DNA of 64,000 bases from Aminobacter anthyllidis. GTDB taxonomy: Bacteria; Pseudomonadota; Alphaproteobacteria; Rhizobiales; Rhizobiaceae. Below, one piece after another: positions 9,345 to 17,643 of this stretch. The stretch lies in the NCBI RefSeq assembly GCF_018555685.1, contig NZ_JAFLWW010000001.1, forward strand, positions 248,001 to 312,000. The letters run 5' to 3'. The stretch's first letter is position 1. Each line of letters starts with the position of its first letter. Below the pieces are notes generated by a model. It did no database searches. It was not told the DNA's origin and saw only the letters and a program-made list of their open reading frames with translations. A program made the position numbers and the translations under genes.

Positions 9345-9941
9345 ATGGGGGAAAAGGCCTCTCTCGTGGTGCAGAACGGCACTGGCCGTGACGCTTTCGA
9401 GCTTGACGACAGCACCGACGGCGTCGGTCTGGTCGAGCTTTCAGGCGCCATCAAGTGGTTCGACGTGGCCAAGGGCTACGGCTTCATTCTTCCCGACAAC
9501 GGCATTGGCAGCGACGTGCTGCTGCATGTGACCTGCCTGCGCCGCGACGGCTTCCAGACGGCACTCGAAGGTGCCCGCGTCGTTTGCCTGGTCAAGCAGG
9601 GCGACCGTGGCCTGCAGGCCTTCCGGGTGCTCTCCATCGACAATTCGACCGCCGTGCATCCCGCCGAAATGCAGGAGCAGCGCACCCATGTCTCGGTCAC
9701 GCCCGAAAGCGGGCTTGAGCGCGCGCTGGTCAAGTGGTTCAACCGCACCAAGGGCTTTGGCTTCCTGACGCGTGGCGAAGGCACCGAGGACATTTTTGTC
9801 CATATGGAAACGCTGCGCCGCTTCGGCGTCACCGAGCTTCGGCCGGGGCAAGTGGTGCTGGTTCGTTTCGGCAAGGGCGACAAGGGCCTTATGGCTGCCG
9901 AAATTCACCCCGATCTAGGGACCTTGCCGGTTTCGCACTAG
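9345..9941 (+). CDS. Cold-shock protein with two cold-shock domains
   Basis: Protein of 198 residues with two CSD domains in tandem. The first (about 28-95) carries [13 protein letters not shown] and DVLLHV; the second (about 125-192) carries [13 protein letters not shown] and DIFVHM. These are the RNP1 and RNP2 motifs that bind single-stranded RNA or DNA. Double-domain CspA proteins are usual in rhizobia and act as RNA chaperones or antiterminators. The ATG at 9345 is chosen because a strong purine-rich ribosome site (AAGGGGG) sits about 7 bases upstream; the in-frame ATG at 9315 has none. The DUF192 gene follows on the same strand. Confidence 0.9.
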   Translation: MGEKASLVVQNGTGRDAFELDDSTDGVGLVELSGAIKWFDVAKGYGFILPDNGIGSDVLLHVTCLRRDGFQTALEGARVVCLVKQGDRGLQAFRVLSIDNSTAVHPAEMQEQRTHVSVTPESGLERALVKWFNRTKGFGFLTRGEGTEDIFVHMETLRRFGVTELRPGQVVLVRFGKGDKGLMAAEIHPDLGTLPVSH

Positions 9942-10078
9942 GTTTCAGGTGAGGCCGGCCTGCAAATGGCGGCTTTCTGCGCTTCCGGTGCTTTCGGACT
10001 CAATGTCCGCTCCGCTCCGGTTCTCGAAATCCACCATTTTCGGCTCGGCCTGACCAGAAACGCGAACGCGCCCCGAAG

Positions 10079-10606
10079 ATGGATTTGATGATTACACGTA
10101 AATCGTTGATGGCCGGAGCGCTCGGTGCCGCAATGCTTGCGGCGCCGGCTTTTGTCGTTTCGCTTGCCTTGACCGGGCCGGTTATCGCCCAGCAGGCGAT
10201 GGCCCTGCCGGTCGATGCCGAGCCGCTGATCGCGGCGACCGCCAAGGGCGATGTGTCCTTCCGCATCGAGATCGCCGACGAGCCGGGCGAACGCTCGATG
10301 GGGCTGATGTTCCGCAAGGACCTTGCCGACGACCAGGGCATGCTGTTCGTGTTCGAGCAGACCCAGCCGGTCGGATTCTGGATGAAGAACACCCCGCTGC
10401 CGCTCGACCTGGTCTTTATCGGTCCCGAGGGCAAGGTGCTCGATGTGTTGCCGGGAACGCCGTTTTCCGAGGCCGTCATCGCGCCTGACGAGCCGGCGCG
10501 CTTCGTGCTCGAACTCAAGGCGGGGACGGCGGCCAGAACCGGCATCGCCGACGGCGTCATGCTCAGGCACCGCGCGATCGCGGCGGCTTCCGGCAATCCA
10601 GGCTGA
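10079..10606 (+). CDS. Exported DUF192 protein
   Basis: Protein of 175 residues with an N-terminal hydrophobic export signal (about residues 8-38, ending near AQQA) and a complete DUF192 domain: RSMGLMFRKDL, GMLFVFE, GFWMKNTPLPLDLVFI and a C-terminal VLELKAGTA block. The family is small, beta-rich and of unknown function; it commonly sits next to double cold-shock genes in alphaproteobacteria, as here. About 137 bases separate it from the cold-shock gene. Confidence 0.85.
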   Translation: MDLMITRKSLMAGALGAAMLAAPAFVVSLALTGPVIAQQAMALPVDAEPLIAATAKGDVSFRIEIADEPGERSMGLMFRKDLADDQGMLFVFEQTQPVGFWMKNTPLPLDLVFIGPEGKVLDVLPGTPFSEAVIAPDEPARFVLELKAGTAARTGIADGVMLRHRAIAAASGNPG

Positions 10607-10639
10607 GGCGAGACCTCGGCCAAAGACTTCGGAGCGACG

Positions 10640-11416
10640 ATGGCTATCGAGCATTTTTCCCATCAAGGTTTCGACCTGGCCTACCTCGACCTGCCGCCGG
10701 CGGGCGCGGGCAGCGGCGAGCCGGTCCTGATGATCCATGGCTTTGCCTCCAGCCATTTCGTCAACTGGGTGTCGCCGGGCTGGTTCAAGACGCTGACCGA
10801 AGCGGGATATCGCGCCATCGCCTTCGACCACCGCGGCCATGGCGGCTCGACCAAGAGTTATGACGAGGCCGACTACACGCCGCGCAAGATGGCTGGTGAT
10901 GCGGTTGCCTTGCTCGACCATCTCGGCATCGAACGGGCCCATGTCATGGGTTACTCGATGGGCGCGCGCGTCTCGGCATTCATGGCGCTTGAAGCTCCCG
11001 AGAGGGTGGCGACGCTGGTGTTCGGCGGGCTCGGCATTGGCATGGTCGACGGTGTCGGCGACTGGGATCCGATCGCTGCGGCGCTGCTGGCCGAAGATCC
11101 CGCGACGATTACGCAGCCGCGAGCAAAGATGTTCCGTGCCTTCGCCGACCAGACCCGCAGCGACAGGCGGGCGCTTGCCGCCTGCATTTCCACCTCGCGC
11201 GAACTGGTGACCGACAGCGATATCAGGCGGATCATGCAGCCGGCCCTGGTTGGCGTCGGCACAAAAGACGATATCGCCGGTTCGCCCCACGAACTCGCGC
11301 GCTTGATGCCGCATGGCGAGAGCTTCGACATCGAAGGCCGCGACCACATGCTCGCCGTCGGCGACAGGACATTCAAGAAACGCGTGCTCGAGTTTCTGGC
11401 CGAGCATCCGATCTGA
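10640..11416 (+). CDS. Alpha/beta hydrolase
   Basis: Soluble alpha/beta-hydrolase fold protein of 258 residues. The oxyanion segment MIHGFASS (about 31-38), the DHRGHGGS strand-loop, the nucleophile elbow GYSMGAR (Ser about 104) and the terminal GRDHML histidine (about 235) give a full Ser-Asp-His set. The substrate cannot be told. A GGAG site lies a few bases before the ATG, and only 33 bases separate it from the DUF192 gene, so it may belong to the same transcript. Confidence 0.82.
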   Translation: MAIEHFSHQGFDLAYLDLPPAGAGSGEPVLMIHGFASSHFVNWVSPGWFKTLTEAGYRAIAFDHRGHGGSTKSYDEADYTPRKMAGDAVALLDHLGIERAHVMGYSMGARVSAFMALEAPERVATLVFGGLGIGMVDGVGDWDPIAAALLAEDPATITQPRAKMFRAFADQTRSDRRALAACISTSRELVTDSDIRRIMQPALVGVGTKDDIAGSPHELARLMPHGESFDIEGRDHMLAVGDRTFKKRVLEFLAEHPI

Positions 11417-11421
11417 GCGAG

Positions 11422-11922
11422 ATGGTCGATCTTCTTGTCACCTACATGGAGATGACGGAAGCGCCCGTTGGAGAGCCGTTTCCGGCTCCGGCACCTGATG
11501 CGCGGGTTTCAAGGGAGCATCCCGACCGACCCGACTATCTCACGCTCTATCGAGCAATCGGCGAACCGCTGCAATGGGACCATCGGCTGCGCATGCCATC
11601 GGATGAGTTGCAGGCCTTGCTCGGCGACCGTGCGACCCATGTCTATGTCCTGCGCGTCGACGGGCAAGTAGCAGGTCTTTGCGAATTCATTGGAATTGGC
11701 GGGGCAGACGTGGAACTCACCAATTTCGGGCTCATCCCGCAGTTCCAGGGCAGGAGGCTTGGGCCGTACCTGCTCGACTGTTCGCTGCGCTTGATTTGGT
11801 CGCTAGCGCCAAGTCGCGTGTGGCTGCATACCGACACCAACGATCACACCAGTGCACAATCGACCTATCGGCGCGCTGGCTTCAAGCCTTATATGCAGCG
11901 TGTGGAGAGCTTTCCGGACTGA
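11422..11922 (+). CDS. GNAT-family N-acetyltransferase
   Basis: Protein of 166 residues with the GNAT core: a beta strand VYVLRVDGQVAGLCEF, the acetyl-CoA binding loop FQGRRLGPYLLD (Q/RxxGxG/A type) near residue 110 and the late WLHTDTNDHTSAQSTYRRAGF segment. Acceptor substrate unknown. It starts 5 bases after the hydrolase stop, implying one operon. A second possible start (MEMTEAPV) lies eight codons downstream. Confidence 0.8.
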   Translation: MVDLLVTYMEMTEAPVGEPFPAPAPDARVSREHPDRPDYLTLYRAIGEPLQWDHRLRMPSDELQALLGDRATHVYVLRVDGQVAGLCEFIGIGGADVELTNFGLIPQFQGRRLGPYLLDCSLRLIWSLAPSRVWLHTDTNDHTSAQSTYRRAGFKPYMQRVESFPD

Positions 11923-11928
11923 TGTTCG

Positions 11929-12516
11929 TCAGCCGGTCAGTTTTGCCAGCGAGCGCTGCATGTTCGCCCGGGCCTGGGCCTCGAAGCGCGTCGCAAAAAT
12001 GTCGGTGTGGAAGATGCGTGGCCGCGCAAGGAAATTGCGTAGCACCGAGCCCCGTCCGGCGCGCCAGTCAGCATCGCTGACCCAGCCATACTCGCGCCTG
12101 ACGGCGTCTTCGTAGGCGTCGAAGGTTTTCGCTGATGCGCCGAGAATCGACAGGTCCATGTCGAGCAGCAGGGCTGCGTCGTCCTTCGCTGATACATCTT
12201 CGAAAGCGGGCACCTCGTGGGTGGCGGTGGCCTCGATCATCTTGACGATGCGCGCGAGGCGAGCGGCCTCGATGCGGCCCTGGAGCCTGTCGGCGGCGAG
12301 GCTGGCGCTCAGCGACTCGTTGTCCTTGCGCTGGCTGTCGTAGATGGCGTCATGGAACCAGATCGCGGCCTCGACCGCGTCGGGGTCGGCGAACTCGGCG
12401 CGGTACTCCGTCAGCAGCGCCAGCAGCGCCTCGATGTGGCGGATGCCGTGGTAGTGGCGGTCGTCGGCGAGATAGAGGGCAGTCAGTTCCGCCCTGGTGG
12501 CGTCGTCGATCAACAT
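11929..12516 (-). CDS. HD-domain predicted metal-dependent phosphohydrolase
   Basis: Cytosolic protein of 195 residues of the COG4339 type. Metal-binding residues are visible as H(Y)HGIRHI near residue 24, the HD pair in WFHDAIYD (about 53-54) and a later ATHEVP and LLDMDLSILG segment. The start is set by the neighbour: the upstream enoyl-CoA hydratase stop and this ATG are separated by a single base, so it is the second gene of a two-gene operon. Substrate unknown. It is convergent with the GNAT gene, with only 6 bases between the stops and no terminator. Confidence 0.82.
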   Translation of the reverse strand: MLIDDATRAELTALYLADDRHYHGIRHIEALLALLTEYRAEFADPDAVEAAIWFHDAIYDSQRKDNESLSASLAADRLQGRIEAARLARIVKMIEATATHEVPAFEDVSAKDDAALLLDMDLSILGASAKTFDAYEDAVRREYGWVSDADWRAGRGSVLRNFLARPRIFHTDIFATRFEAQARANMQRSLAKLTG

Positions 12517-12517
12517 G

Positions 12518-13300
12518 TCACTTGCCCTTGAAAACGGGTGTGCGCCGGCCGGCAAAGGCGGCGCGGCCCTCGGCATAGTCGTCGCTGAGGAAGGTGGCGT
12601 CGCCGGCGGCCTGGGCGAAAGCGATTTCACCGGCGTCGTGGCTCAAAGCGGAGCGGATGGCGGCCTTGGAAGCGCGCACCGACAGCGGCGCGTTTTCGGC
12701 GATTGTCCGGGCGATCTCGCCGACGCGGGTGTCGAAATGCAAAGCCTCGACGATTTCGAGCAGGAAGCCGGCCGAAAGCGCTGCCTGCGCATTGATGCGG
12801 CCGGCGGTGTAGGTGAGGTATCTGGCCATCTGGGGGCCGGCAGCCCAGACGATGTCGCCCATCGCGTCCTGAGGATAGGCGAGGCCGAGGCGCGCGGCTG
12901 GCACGGCAAACAGGGCGTCCGGGGTGGCGATGCGCAGGTCGCAGGCGGCTGCCAGGCCAAGACCGCCGCCAAAGCAGATGCCGCGGATCGCGGCGATCAC
13001 CGGAATGGTGCAGTTGCGCAGGGCAGCGAAGGCCGCCGAATTGGTGGCCTCGTAGGCGCGCGCGCTGTCGGCATCGCCGCGCAGCGTGTCGAACTCGGAG
13101 ATGTCGGCGCCGGCGGAAAAGTCCTGGCCGGCACCGCGCAGGACGATGACGCGGACGCCGGGTTCGGACGATAGCCGGTTGACGTGACTGGCCAGCTCGA
13201 CCCACATCGCCTTGGTGATGGCGTTCTTGCGCGCCGGCCGGTTGATGACGACTGTCGCGACGCCATTGGCCGTCGTGACCGGCAAGGGTTCAGTTTCCAT
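12518..13300 (-). CDS. Enoyl-CoA hydratase/isomerase family protein
   Basis: Crotonase-fold protein of 260 residues. The CoA-binding and oxyanion segments DFSAGADISEF (about 61-71) and GICFGGGLGLAAACDLRIA (about 107-125) are present; residues of the second catalytic region read RLGLAYPQDAMGDIV, without the usual Glu-x-x-x-Gly-x-x-P pattern, so hydratase activity is not assured. Catabolic use of an acyl-CoA is likely but the substrate is unknown. It precedes the HD gene by one base and is divergent from cysE. Confidence 0.78.
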   Translation of the reverse strand: METEPLPVTTANGVATVVINRPARKNAITKAMWVELASHVNRLSSEPGVRVIVLRGAGQDFSAGADISEFDTLRGDADSARAYEATNSAAFAALRNCTIPVIAAIRGICFGGGLGLAAACDLRIATPDALFAVPAARLGLAYPQDAMGDIVWAAGPQMARYLTYTAGRINAQAALSAGFLLEIVEALHFDTRVGEIARTIAENAPLSVRASKAAIRSALSHDAGEIAFAQAAGDATFLSDDYAEGRAAFAGRRTPVFKGK

Positions 13301-13430
13301 GACGCCTTGAATATCCGCGAACCAAATCCACTTGATCGAGCACTAAGGAAAATTGAGTTCAATCGTGCTAACATCTGGCTTATATGTCCCGCGCGGGATT
13401 GCACAAGCCGGCAGTGAACGGAGACCGTCG

Positions 13431-14279
13431 ATGAACACCATATCCGCTGCGCGCCATGGCTCGCTGAAGCCGGTCGATCCGATCTGGAAGTCGGTGCGCG
13501 ACGAAGCGGCGGACGCGGTCGCGGGCGATCCGCTGCTGGCGGCGTTTCTCTATGCCACGATCCTCAACCAGGACACGCTGGAGGAGGCGGTGATTCATCG
13601 CCTGGCCGAGCGGCTGGCGCACCAGGATCTTGGCGCTGATCTCATCCGCCAGACATTCTACGCCATGCTCGAAGATAGGCCGGACTGGAGCGACACCGTT
13701 CGCACCGACATCCAAGCCTATTACGACCGCGATCCGGCCTGCGACCGCTATCTGATGCCGGTGCTGTATTTCAAGGGCTTCCACGCCGTCCAGACGCACC
13801 GCCTGGCGCACTGGCTGTGGAACCGCGGCCGCAAGGATTTCGCGCTCTATCTGCAGAGCCGCTCGTCCTCGGTGTTCCAGACCGACATCAACCCGGCGGC
13901 GCGCATGGGCAAGGGCATCTTCATCGACCACGCCACGGGCCTCGTCATCGGTGAAACCGCCGTCGTCGAGGACGACGTCTCGATCCTGCATGGCGTGACG
14001 CTCGGCGGTACCGGCAAGGCCGGCGGCGACCGCCATCCCAAGATCCGCTACGGCGTGCTGATCGGCGCCGGCGCCAAGATCCTCGGCAACATCGAGGTCG
14101 GCCATTGCTCGAAGATCGCCGCCGGCTCGGTGGTACTGTCGCCGGTGCCGCACAACAAGACGGTGGCGGGTGTTCCGGCGCGCGTCGTCGGCGAAACCGG
14201 CTGCGACCGCCCGTCGAGCCAGATGGACCAGTTGCTGCCGTCGCAGACGATGGATCACGTCGTCAGCTTCGATATCTGA
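13431..14279 (+). CDS. cysE: Serine O-acetyltransferase
   Basis: Cytosolic enzyme of 282 residues that makes O-acetylserine from serine and acetyl-CoA, the committed step of cysteine synthesis. An N-terminal helical SATase domain (DPLLAAFLYATIL) is followed by the left-handed beta-helix of hexapeptide repeats (about 160-260), with the catalytic DINPAARMGKGIFIDHATG motif and VVEDDVSILHGVTLGGTG. The ATG follows a GGAGACC sequence. The DUF3126 gene follows, an arrangement conserved in rhizobia. Confidence 0.92.
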   Translation: MNTISAARHGSLKPVDPIWKSVRDEAADAVAGDPLLAAFLYATILNQDTLEEAVIHRLAERLAHQDLGADLIRQTFYAMLEDRPDWSDTVRTDIQAYYDRDPACDRYLMPVLYFKGFHAVQTHRLAHWLWNRGRKDFALYLQSRSSSVFQTDINPAARMGKGIFIDHATGLVIGETAVVEDDVSILHGVTLGGTGKAGGDRHPKIRYGVLIGAGAKILGNIEVGHCSKIAAGSVVLSPVPHNKTVAGVPARVVGETGCDRPSSQMDQLLPSQTMDHVVSFDI

Positions 14280-14408
14280 AGCGGGGAGCCGCCGGCGCCT
14301 GGATGGGCGTCGGGCGCGATTTGCGCGGGGTAAACCGCGCGTCGCCTTTACATGGCCATGCTTGGCGTGTCAGAAGCGCGTCTCTTAACGACAAGCCGGA
14401 GAAGCCCG

Positions 14409-14612
14409 TTGAAGCCGGAAGAAATCAGAAAACTCGACGCCTATTTCAAGCGCCAGTTCCAGAACCCAACGCTTCAGGTCAAGGCGCGTCCTCGCAAGGA
14501 CGACTCGGCCGAAGTCTATATTGGTGACGAATTCCTCGGCATCGTTTTCAAGGATGAAGACGATGGCGACTACAATTTCTCGATGGCGATCCTCGACATC
14601 GACCTGGCCTGA
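14409..14612 (+). CDS. DUF3126 family protein, TTG start
   Basis: Small protein of 67 residues. The family normally begins MKPEEIRKLDAYFKR; here that point is a TTG codon preceded by GGAGAAG at a good distance, so TTG is taken as the start. The alternative ATG 19 codons upstream lacks a ribosome site and adds residues foreign to the family. The protein is acidic at its end (VFKDEDDGDYNFSMAILDIDL) and soluble; function unknown. It follows cysE by about 130 bases. Confidence 0.82.
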   Translation: MKPEEIRKLDAYFKRQFQNPTLQVKARPRKDDSAEVYIGDEFLGIVFKDEDDGDYNFSMAILDIDLA

Positions 14613-14657
14613 TCTGTCGGCCAATCCCGACGCCGCGCGGCAAGGATCGCGCGGCCG

Positions 14658-15383
14658 TCACTTCACGTGCAGCATGGCATTCGTCTTGGCGATCACCGCC
14701 CGGTCCAGCGCACGCCACTCTCCCAGAAGCTCGCGCGGAAACCTGTAGGTCAGGCTCAGATCCTTGCCAACGAAGACGTCGCGCTCGCAAGGCGCAAGCG
14801 ATTCTTCGGCCTCTTCGCCATTGAGGCAGCGGGCAACGAATGCCGGCTCGCCGCTGCGCGACGCAACCGCCAGCACCTCGTTGAGATAGCCGGAATTTTC
14901 CGTGAAGCCGAACAGCGTCATGCCCTCGGGGCCGGGCACGCCAGGCTTGACGGTGAGCGCGTTGTAGATCGGCGCAAGGCGTCCGCTCATGTCGCGCGTC
15001 ATCATGCGAGGTTCGAGACTGAGGAAAACGATACGCTTTTGACCATCGAGATTGTTGAAGGCCGGACGCGCGGCTTCGCTGTAGCCGTCCATTTCGGGCC
15101 AGCGCAGATAGAGGTCGAGGCGCCCGGCAATACCGTCGCGCCGGGCCTTGTCGAAGCGGATCATGTTCGCCGGGGCGGAAATCACGTCGTTGCCGATGAC
15201 GATTTCGCGTGGTGCTACCTCGTCGGTGTAACCGGCCATGGCGATGGTATGGCCGAACCAGCGGCCTCCCAGGCTGATCGCCACCGAGAGCACCGCAAGC
15301 ACCGCAAAGCCATAGAACACCTTCATCACCAGCGCCGAATCGACGACGTCGAAACCGGAACTTTCGGTCGCCTCTTGCTTCAT
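14658..15383 (-). CDS. Membrane-anchored protein of unknown function
   Basis: The 241-residue product has one membrane helix at about residues 20-40 (VFYGFAVLAVLSVAISLGG) and a long hydrophilic domain predicted on the periplasmic side. That domain has no motif I recognise; it contains two cysteines (RCLNGEE, APCERDV) that could form a disulphide. The start at MKQEATES is preferred over longer frames because it puts the helix close to the N-terminus. It stands alone on the minus strand, with a CtrA-type site about 125 bases upstream. Confidence 0.7.
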   Translation of the reverse strand: MKQEATESSGFDVVDSALVMKVFYGFAVLAVLSVAISLGGRWFGHTIAMAGYTDEVAPREIVIGNDVISAPANMIRFDKARRDGIAGRLDLYLRWPEMDGYSEAARPAFNNLDGQKRIVFLSLEPRMMTRDMSGRLAPIYNALTVKPGVPGPEGMTLFGFTENSGYLNEVLAVASRSGEPAFVARCLNGEEAEESLAPCERDVFVGKDLSLTYRFPRELLGEWRALDRAVIAKTNAMLHVK

Positions 15384-15505
15384 CTGATGTCTCCAGGTGC
15401 GTCGGCGGCTCGCAACTGCGTTCGCGCATCGAGCTTTGCCGGGCCGGTAACGTTTGCTCCATGCCTTCAGGAGCCGGATATCTGACTGACATTGCGTGCG
15501 CATGG

Positions 15506-15520
15506 TTAATGGTGCGTTAA
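15506..15520. promoter_or_regulatory. Perfect CtrA-type site TTAA-N7-TTAA
   Basis: The divergent intergenic region holds TTAA, seven bases, TTAA, the consensus for the alphaproteobacterial cell-cycle regulator CtrA. It lies about 72 bases before the gamma-carbonic anhydrase start and about 123 bases before the membrane-protein gene, so it could act on either. Binding is inferred from the motif alone. Confidence 0.45.
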
Positions 15521-15591
15521 GGCGACTGCGCGCGCTTGCCTTGTCGCTGTGCGCTGCATAGTTTGCGCGCGCCAACGACAAGGATGTGACG

Positions 15592-16125
15592 ATGCCGCTT
15601 TACGCTCTCGACGGAGTCGAGCCGCAGTTCGAGGATCGCTCTACCAGCTGGATCGCGCCAGACGCTGCGGTGGTGGGCGATGTCAGGATCGGGCGTGACG
15701 TCGGCATCTGGTTTGGCTCCGCCATCCGCGGCGACCGCGAGCCGATCACCATCGGCGCCCGCAGCAATGTCCAGGAACACACGGTGATGCACACCGACCC
15801 GGGCTTTCCGCTTGTTATCGGCGAGGGCTGCACCATCGGTCACCGCGCCATCCTGCATGGCTGCACGGTCGGCGACAACTCGCTGATCGGCATGGGCGCG
15901 ATCGTGCTCAATGGGGCGAAGATCGGCAGGAACTGCCTGGTGGGCGCCGGTGCGCTGGTGACGGAAGGCAAGGAATTTCCCGACAATTCACTGATCGTCG
16001 GCTCGCCCGCCAAGGTGATCCGCACGCTCGACGATGCGGCTGCCGAGCGGCTGCGCAAATCGGCCGACGATTATGTCGCCAACCAGCGTCGATTTGCCGG
16101 CGGGTTGAAGAAGGTGGCCGATTAG
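15592..16125 (+). CDS. Gamma-class carbonic anhydrase family protein
   Basis: Left-handed beta-helix protein of 177 residues of the gamma-CA/PaaY/YrdA family. The metal-binding histidines can be placed at His63 and His67 (EHTVMHTD) and His84/His89 (GHRAILHG), and the structural RGDREPITIG is intact. Members hydrate CO2 or are accessory to respiratory complex I; activity here is untested. The start ATG has an AAGGA site 7 bases upstream; a GTG two codons earlier is in frame but worse placed. Confidence 0.87.
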   Translation: MPLYALDGVEPQFEDRSTSWIAPDAAVVGDVRIGRDVGIWFGSAIRGDREPITIGARSNVQEHTVMHTDPGFPLVIGEGCTIGHRAILHGCTVGDNSLIGMGAIVLNGAKIGRNCLVGAGALVTEGKEFPDNSLIVGSPAKVIRTLDDAAAERLRKSADDYVANQRRFAGGLKKVAD

Positions 16126-16173
16126 GCCTTTCGCCGAGGCCGCGGCGATCAGCAACGCGATTTGGCTTGCCTG

Positions 16174-16210
16174 AAAAAGGCGGAGCCGGCCCGGGGATTG
16201 GGCCGGCTCC
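16174..16210 (-). terminator. Intrinsic terminator, minus strand
   Basis: A perfect 11-bp stem GGAGCCGGCCC/GGGCCGGCTCC with a 7-base loop is followed, read on the minus strand, by a CCTTTTTC run. It lies after the BTLCP gene, with a dispersed repeat in between. Confidence 0.65.
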
Positions 16211-16265
16211 TAGACCCGGTCGTTGGGGACGGGGAGGGTGGGGACGCGACCGGGTTTTCTCACCA

Positions 16266-16361
16266 GCGCATGACCCCCGAAAACCGAAACCGATTTTCGG
16301 AAAGCATCATGCGCCGATTCAAAGTGCTGCAGCGTTGTCCGCGCGCCCTGGTGGGCGCGCG
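16266..16361. repeat. Rhizobial intergenic palindromic repeat, copy 2
   Basis: An outer inverted repeat GCGCATGA (16266-16273) and TCATGCGC (16307-16314) encloses an inner CCGAAAA/TTTTCGG stem; it is followed by a conserved-looking GATTCAAAGTGCTGCAGCG tail and a 9-bp GC hairpin (CGCGCGCCC, TGGT, GGGCGCGCG, 16340-16361). The CATGC and TTTCCGAAA parts are shared with the element at 8641. The tail is familiar from Mesorhizobium intergenic regions. Confidence 0.65.
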
Positions 16362-16373
16362 ACACTGCGGCAC

Positions 16374-16979
16374 CTAGCGAACCGATGCGACTGCGTCGGC
16401 GCGGCCGTCGTTGATCGCAATCCAGACGCCCGAATTCCGCTCCGACTGGCGCTTGAGATAGGTGTATTCGGTCTCGTCCCAGGCCAGGACCCGCGTATCG
16501 AGATTGTCGAGGATGTACTCGCCGAGGCTGGTGCGAACCGTCAGTACGGCATGGCCTTCGCCATTGGGCTGACGCACAACCGTGATCAGCAGGTTGCCGG
16601 CAGGCACGCCGAGCTGCATCAACTGGCGGCGCTTTTCCAGCGCATAGTCCTCGCAATCGCCCGCGCCATTGTCAGGGTAGGACCAGACTTCTTCCTGGCC
16701 CCACATTTCCATGTCGGTGCGTGGTGCAACGGCGGTGTTGACCTTGTCGTTGATGGCGATCATCGCCTTCCACAGGCTGCGGGTCAGTTCGACCGGCTTG
16801 TTGCTCGCGGTCTTTTCGCTGCACTCGATCGGCGAGCGCTTGCACAGTTCGTAGTGGCCGACCGGCTGCGTGGTGCGGCCGTTGGTCTGCATGACGGCAG
16901 GTGCCGCAAGGGCGGCACCGATGGCGCCTGCCTGAATTGTCGTGGCCAGAAGCAGCAGCCATCCCCGACGCATGTTCAT
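16374..16979 (-). CDS. Exported transglutaminase-like cysteine protease (BTLCP family)
   Basis: Protein of 201 residues with an N-terminal export signal (about 1-26, cleaved near ALAAP) and the bacterial transglutaminase-like core. Catalytic residues read as Cys109 (GDCEDYAL), His143 (GHAVLTV) and Asp158 (LDNL). Members of this family work in the periplasm; LapG is the best known relative, but no LapD or adhesin gene is next to it here. A GGGGAG site 8 bases before the ATG supports the start. Upstream DNA is strongly AT-rich. Confidence 0.82.
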   Translation of the reverse strand: MNMRRGWLLLLATTIQAGAIGAALAAPAVMQTNGRTTQPVGHYELCKRSPIECSEKTASNKPVELTRSLWKAMIAINDKVNTAVAPRTDMEMWGQEEVWSYPDNGAGDCEDYALEKRRQLMQLGVPAGNLLITVVRQPNGEGHAVLTVRTSLGEYILDNLDTRVLAWDETEYTYLKRQSERNSGVWIAINDGRADAVASVR

Positions 16980-17576
16980 TTTCTTGTCTCCCCGTTTGAG
17001 GTGACAATGACAGGGTCGAATTTATTTGACGCAAAACTGCGAAGTAGATGTTGAGTAAAAACAAGAGAGAACTTGCGTAAACGAAGAATAGAATAAGAAT
17101 AAAATTTGCGGAAAATTTGATTACAATTTTATCGGACCGAGTGTGCTTGCCGTTGTGGCTGTCTGCTCGCGGCAGGGCTGCCGGGCAAAAGCTTGGCAAA
17201 GGCGGAATGACGTGGCGCTTTCAGAAGTCGCGGCCGGTGGTTCTGAGCCGTCGTCGCGTTTGATCATCGCGGAGGAGGTCGGCGGGGCAATGAAGGCGAG
17301 ACACTTCTTTGCGCCGGCTGCTTGGGTTTGGCTGAAAATACTTTATCCACAGCCGGAAAAGGAGCTTGGCGCGCTGTGAGGACATCAAGGATCCGTGCCG
17401 CGGATATGCCATAGGCCTCGCGGTCCAGCTTTCAACTGTGCTGGAATGGAACACCTGTTGGCAGTTGTGCCGTCTTGTTCTGATGTGCTCGGCGGAAGCC
17501 ACAGGCTGCGCCGTCAACGCTTCGGAGTGCCGCCAGCGGCATCGAAATGTGGCCCCGGCCCCAGCTGAAGCAGGGT
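16980..17576. other. Long intergenic region with AT-rich stretch
   Basis: No convincing gene lies here. From about 17015 to 17135 the DNA is very AT-rich and purine/pyrimidine skewed, unlike the rest of the window, and probably contains the promoter of the BTLCP gene. A single perfect DnaA box, TTATCCACA, is at 17343-17351. The remaining part is GC-rich and shows only short frames without ribosome sites. Confidence 0.6.
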
Positions 17577-17615
17577 CAAAAGCAAGCAGCCTGACCTTCG
17601 GTGAAGGTCAGGCTG
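17577..17615 (-). terminator. Intrinsic terminator of the PilZ gene
   Basis: A 12-bp perfect stem (AGCCTGACCTTC/GAAGGTCAGGCT, three-base loop) followed on the minus strand by GCTTGCTTTTG, about 30 bases after the PilZ gene stop. Confidence 0.75.
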
Positions 17616-17643
17616 TGCTTGTTGATGAAAAGGTTGGGCGCCG

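Noticed and set aside
12518-13300. Assigning the crotonase-fold gene to a specific beta-oxidation step
   Set aside because: The second catalytic glutamate region is not canonical, and no thiolase or dehydrogenase gene is linked.
17343-17351. Possible replication origin
   Set aside because: Only one DnaA box and no parABS, repABC or hemE-type origin neighbours are present.
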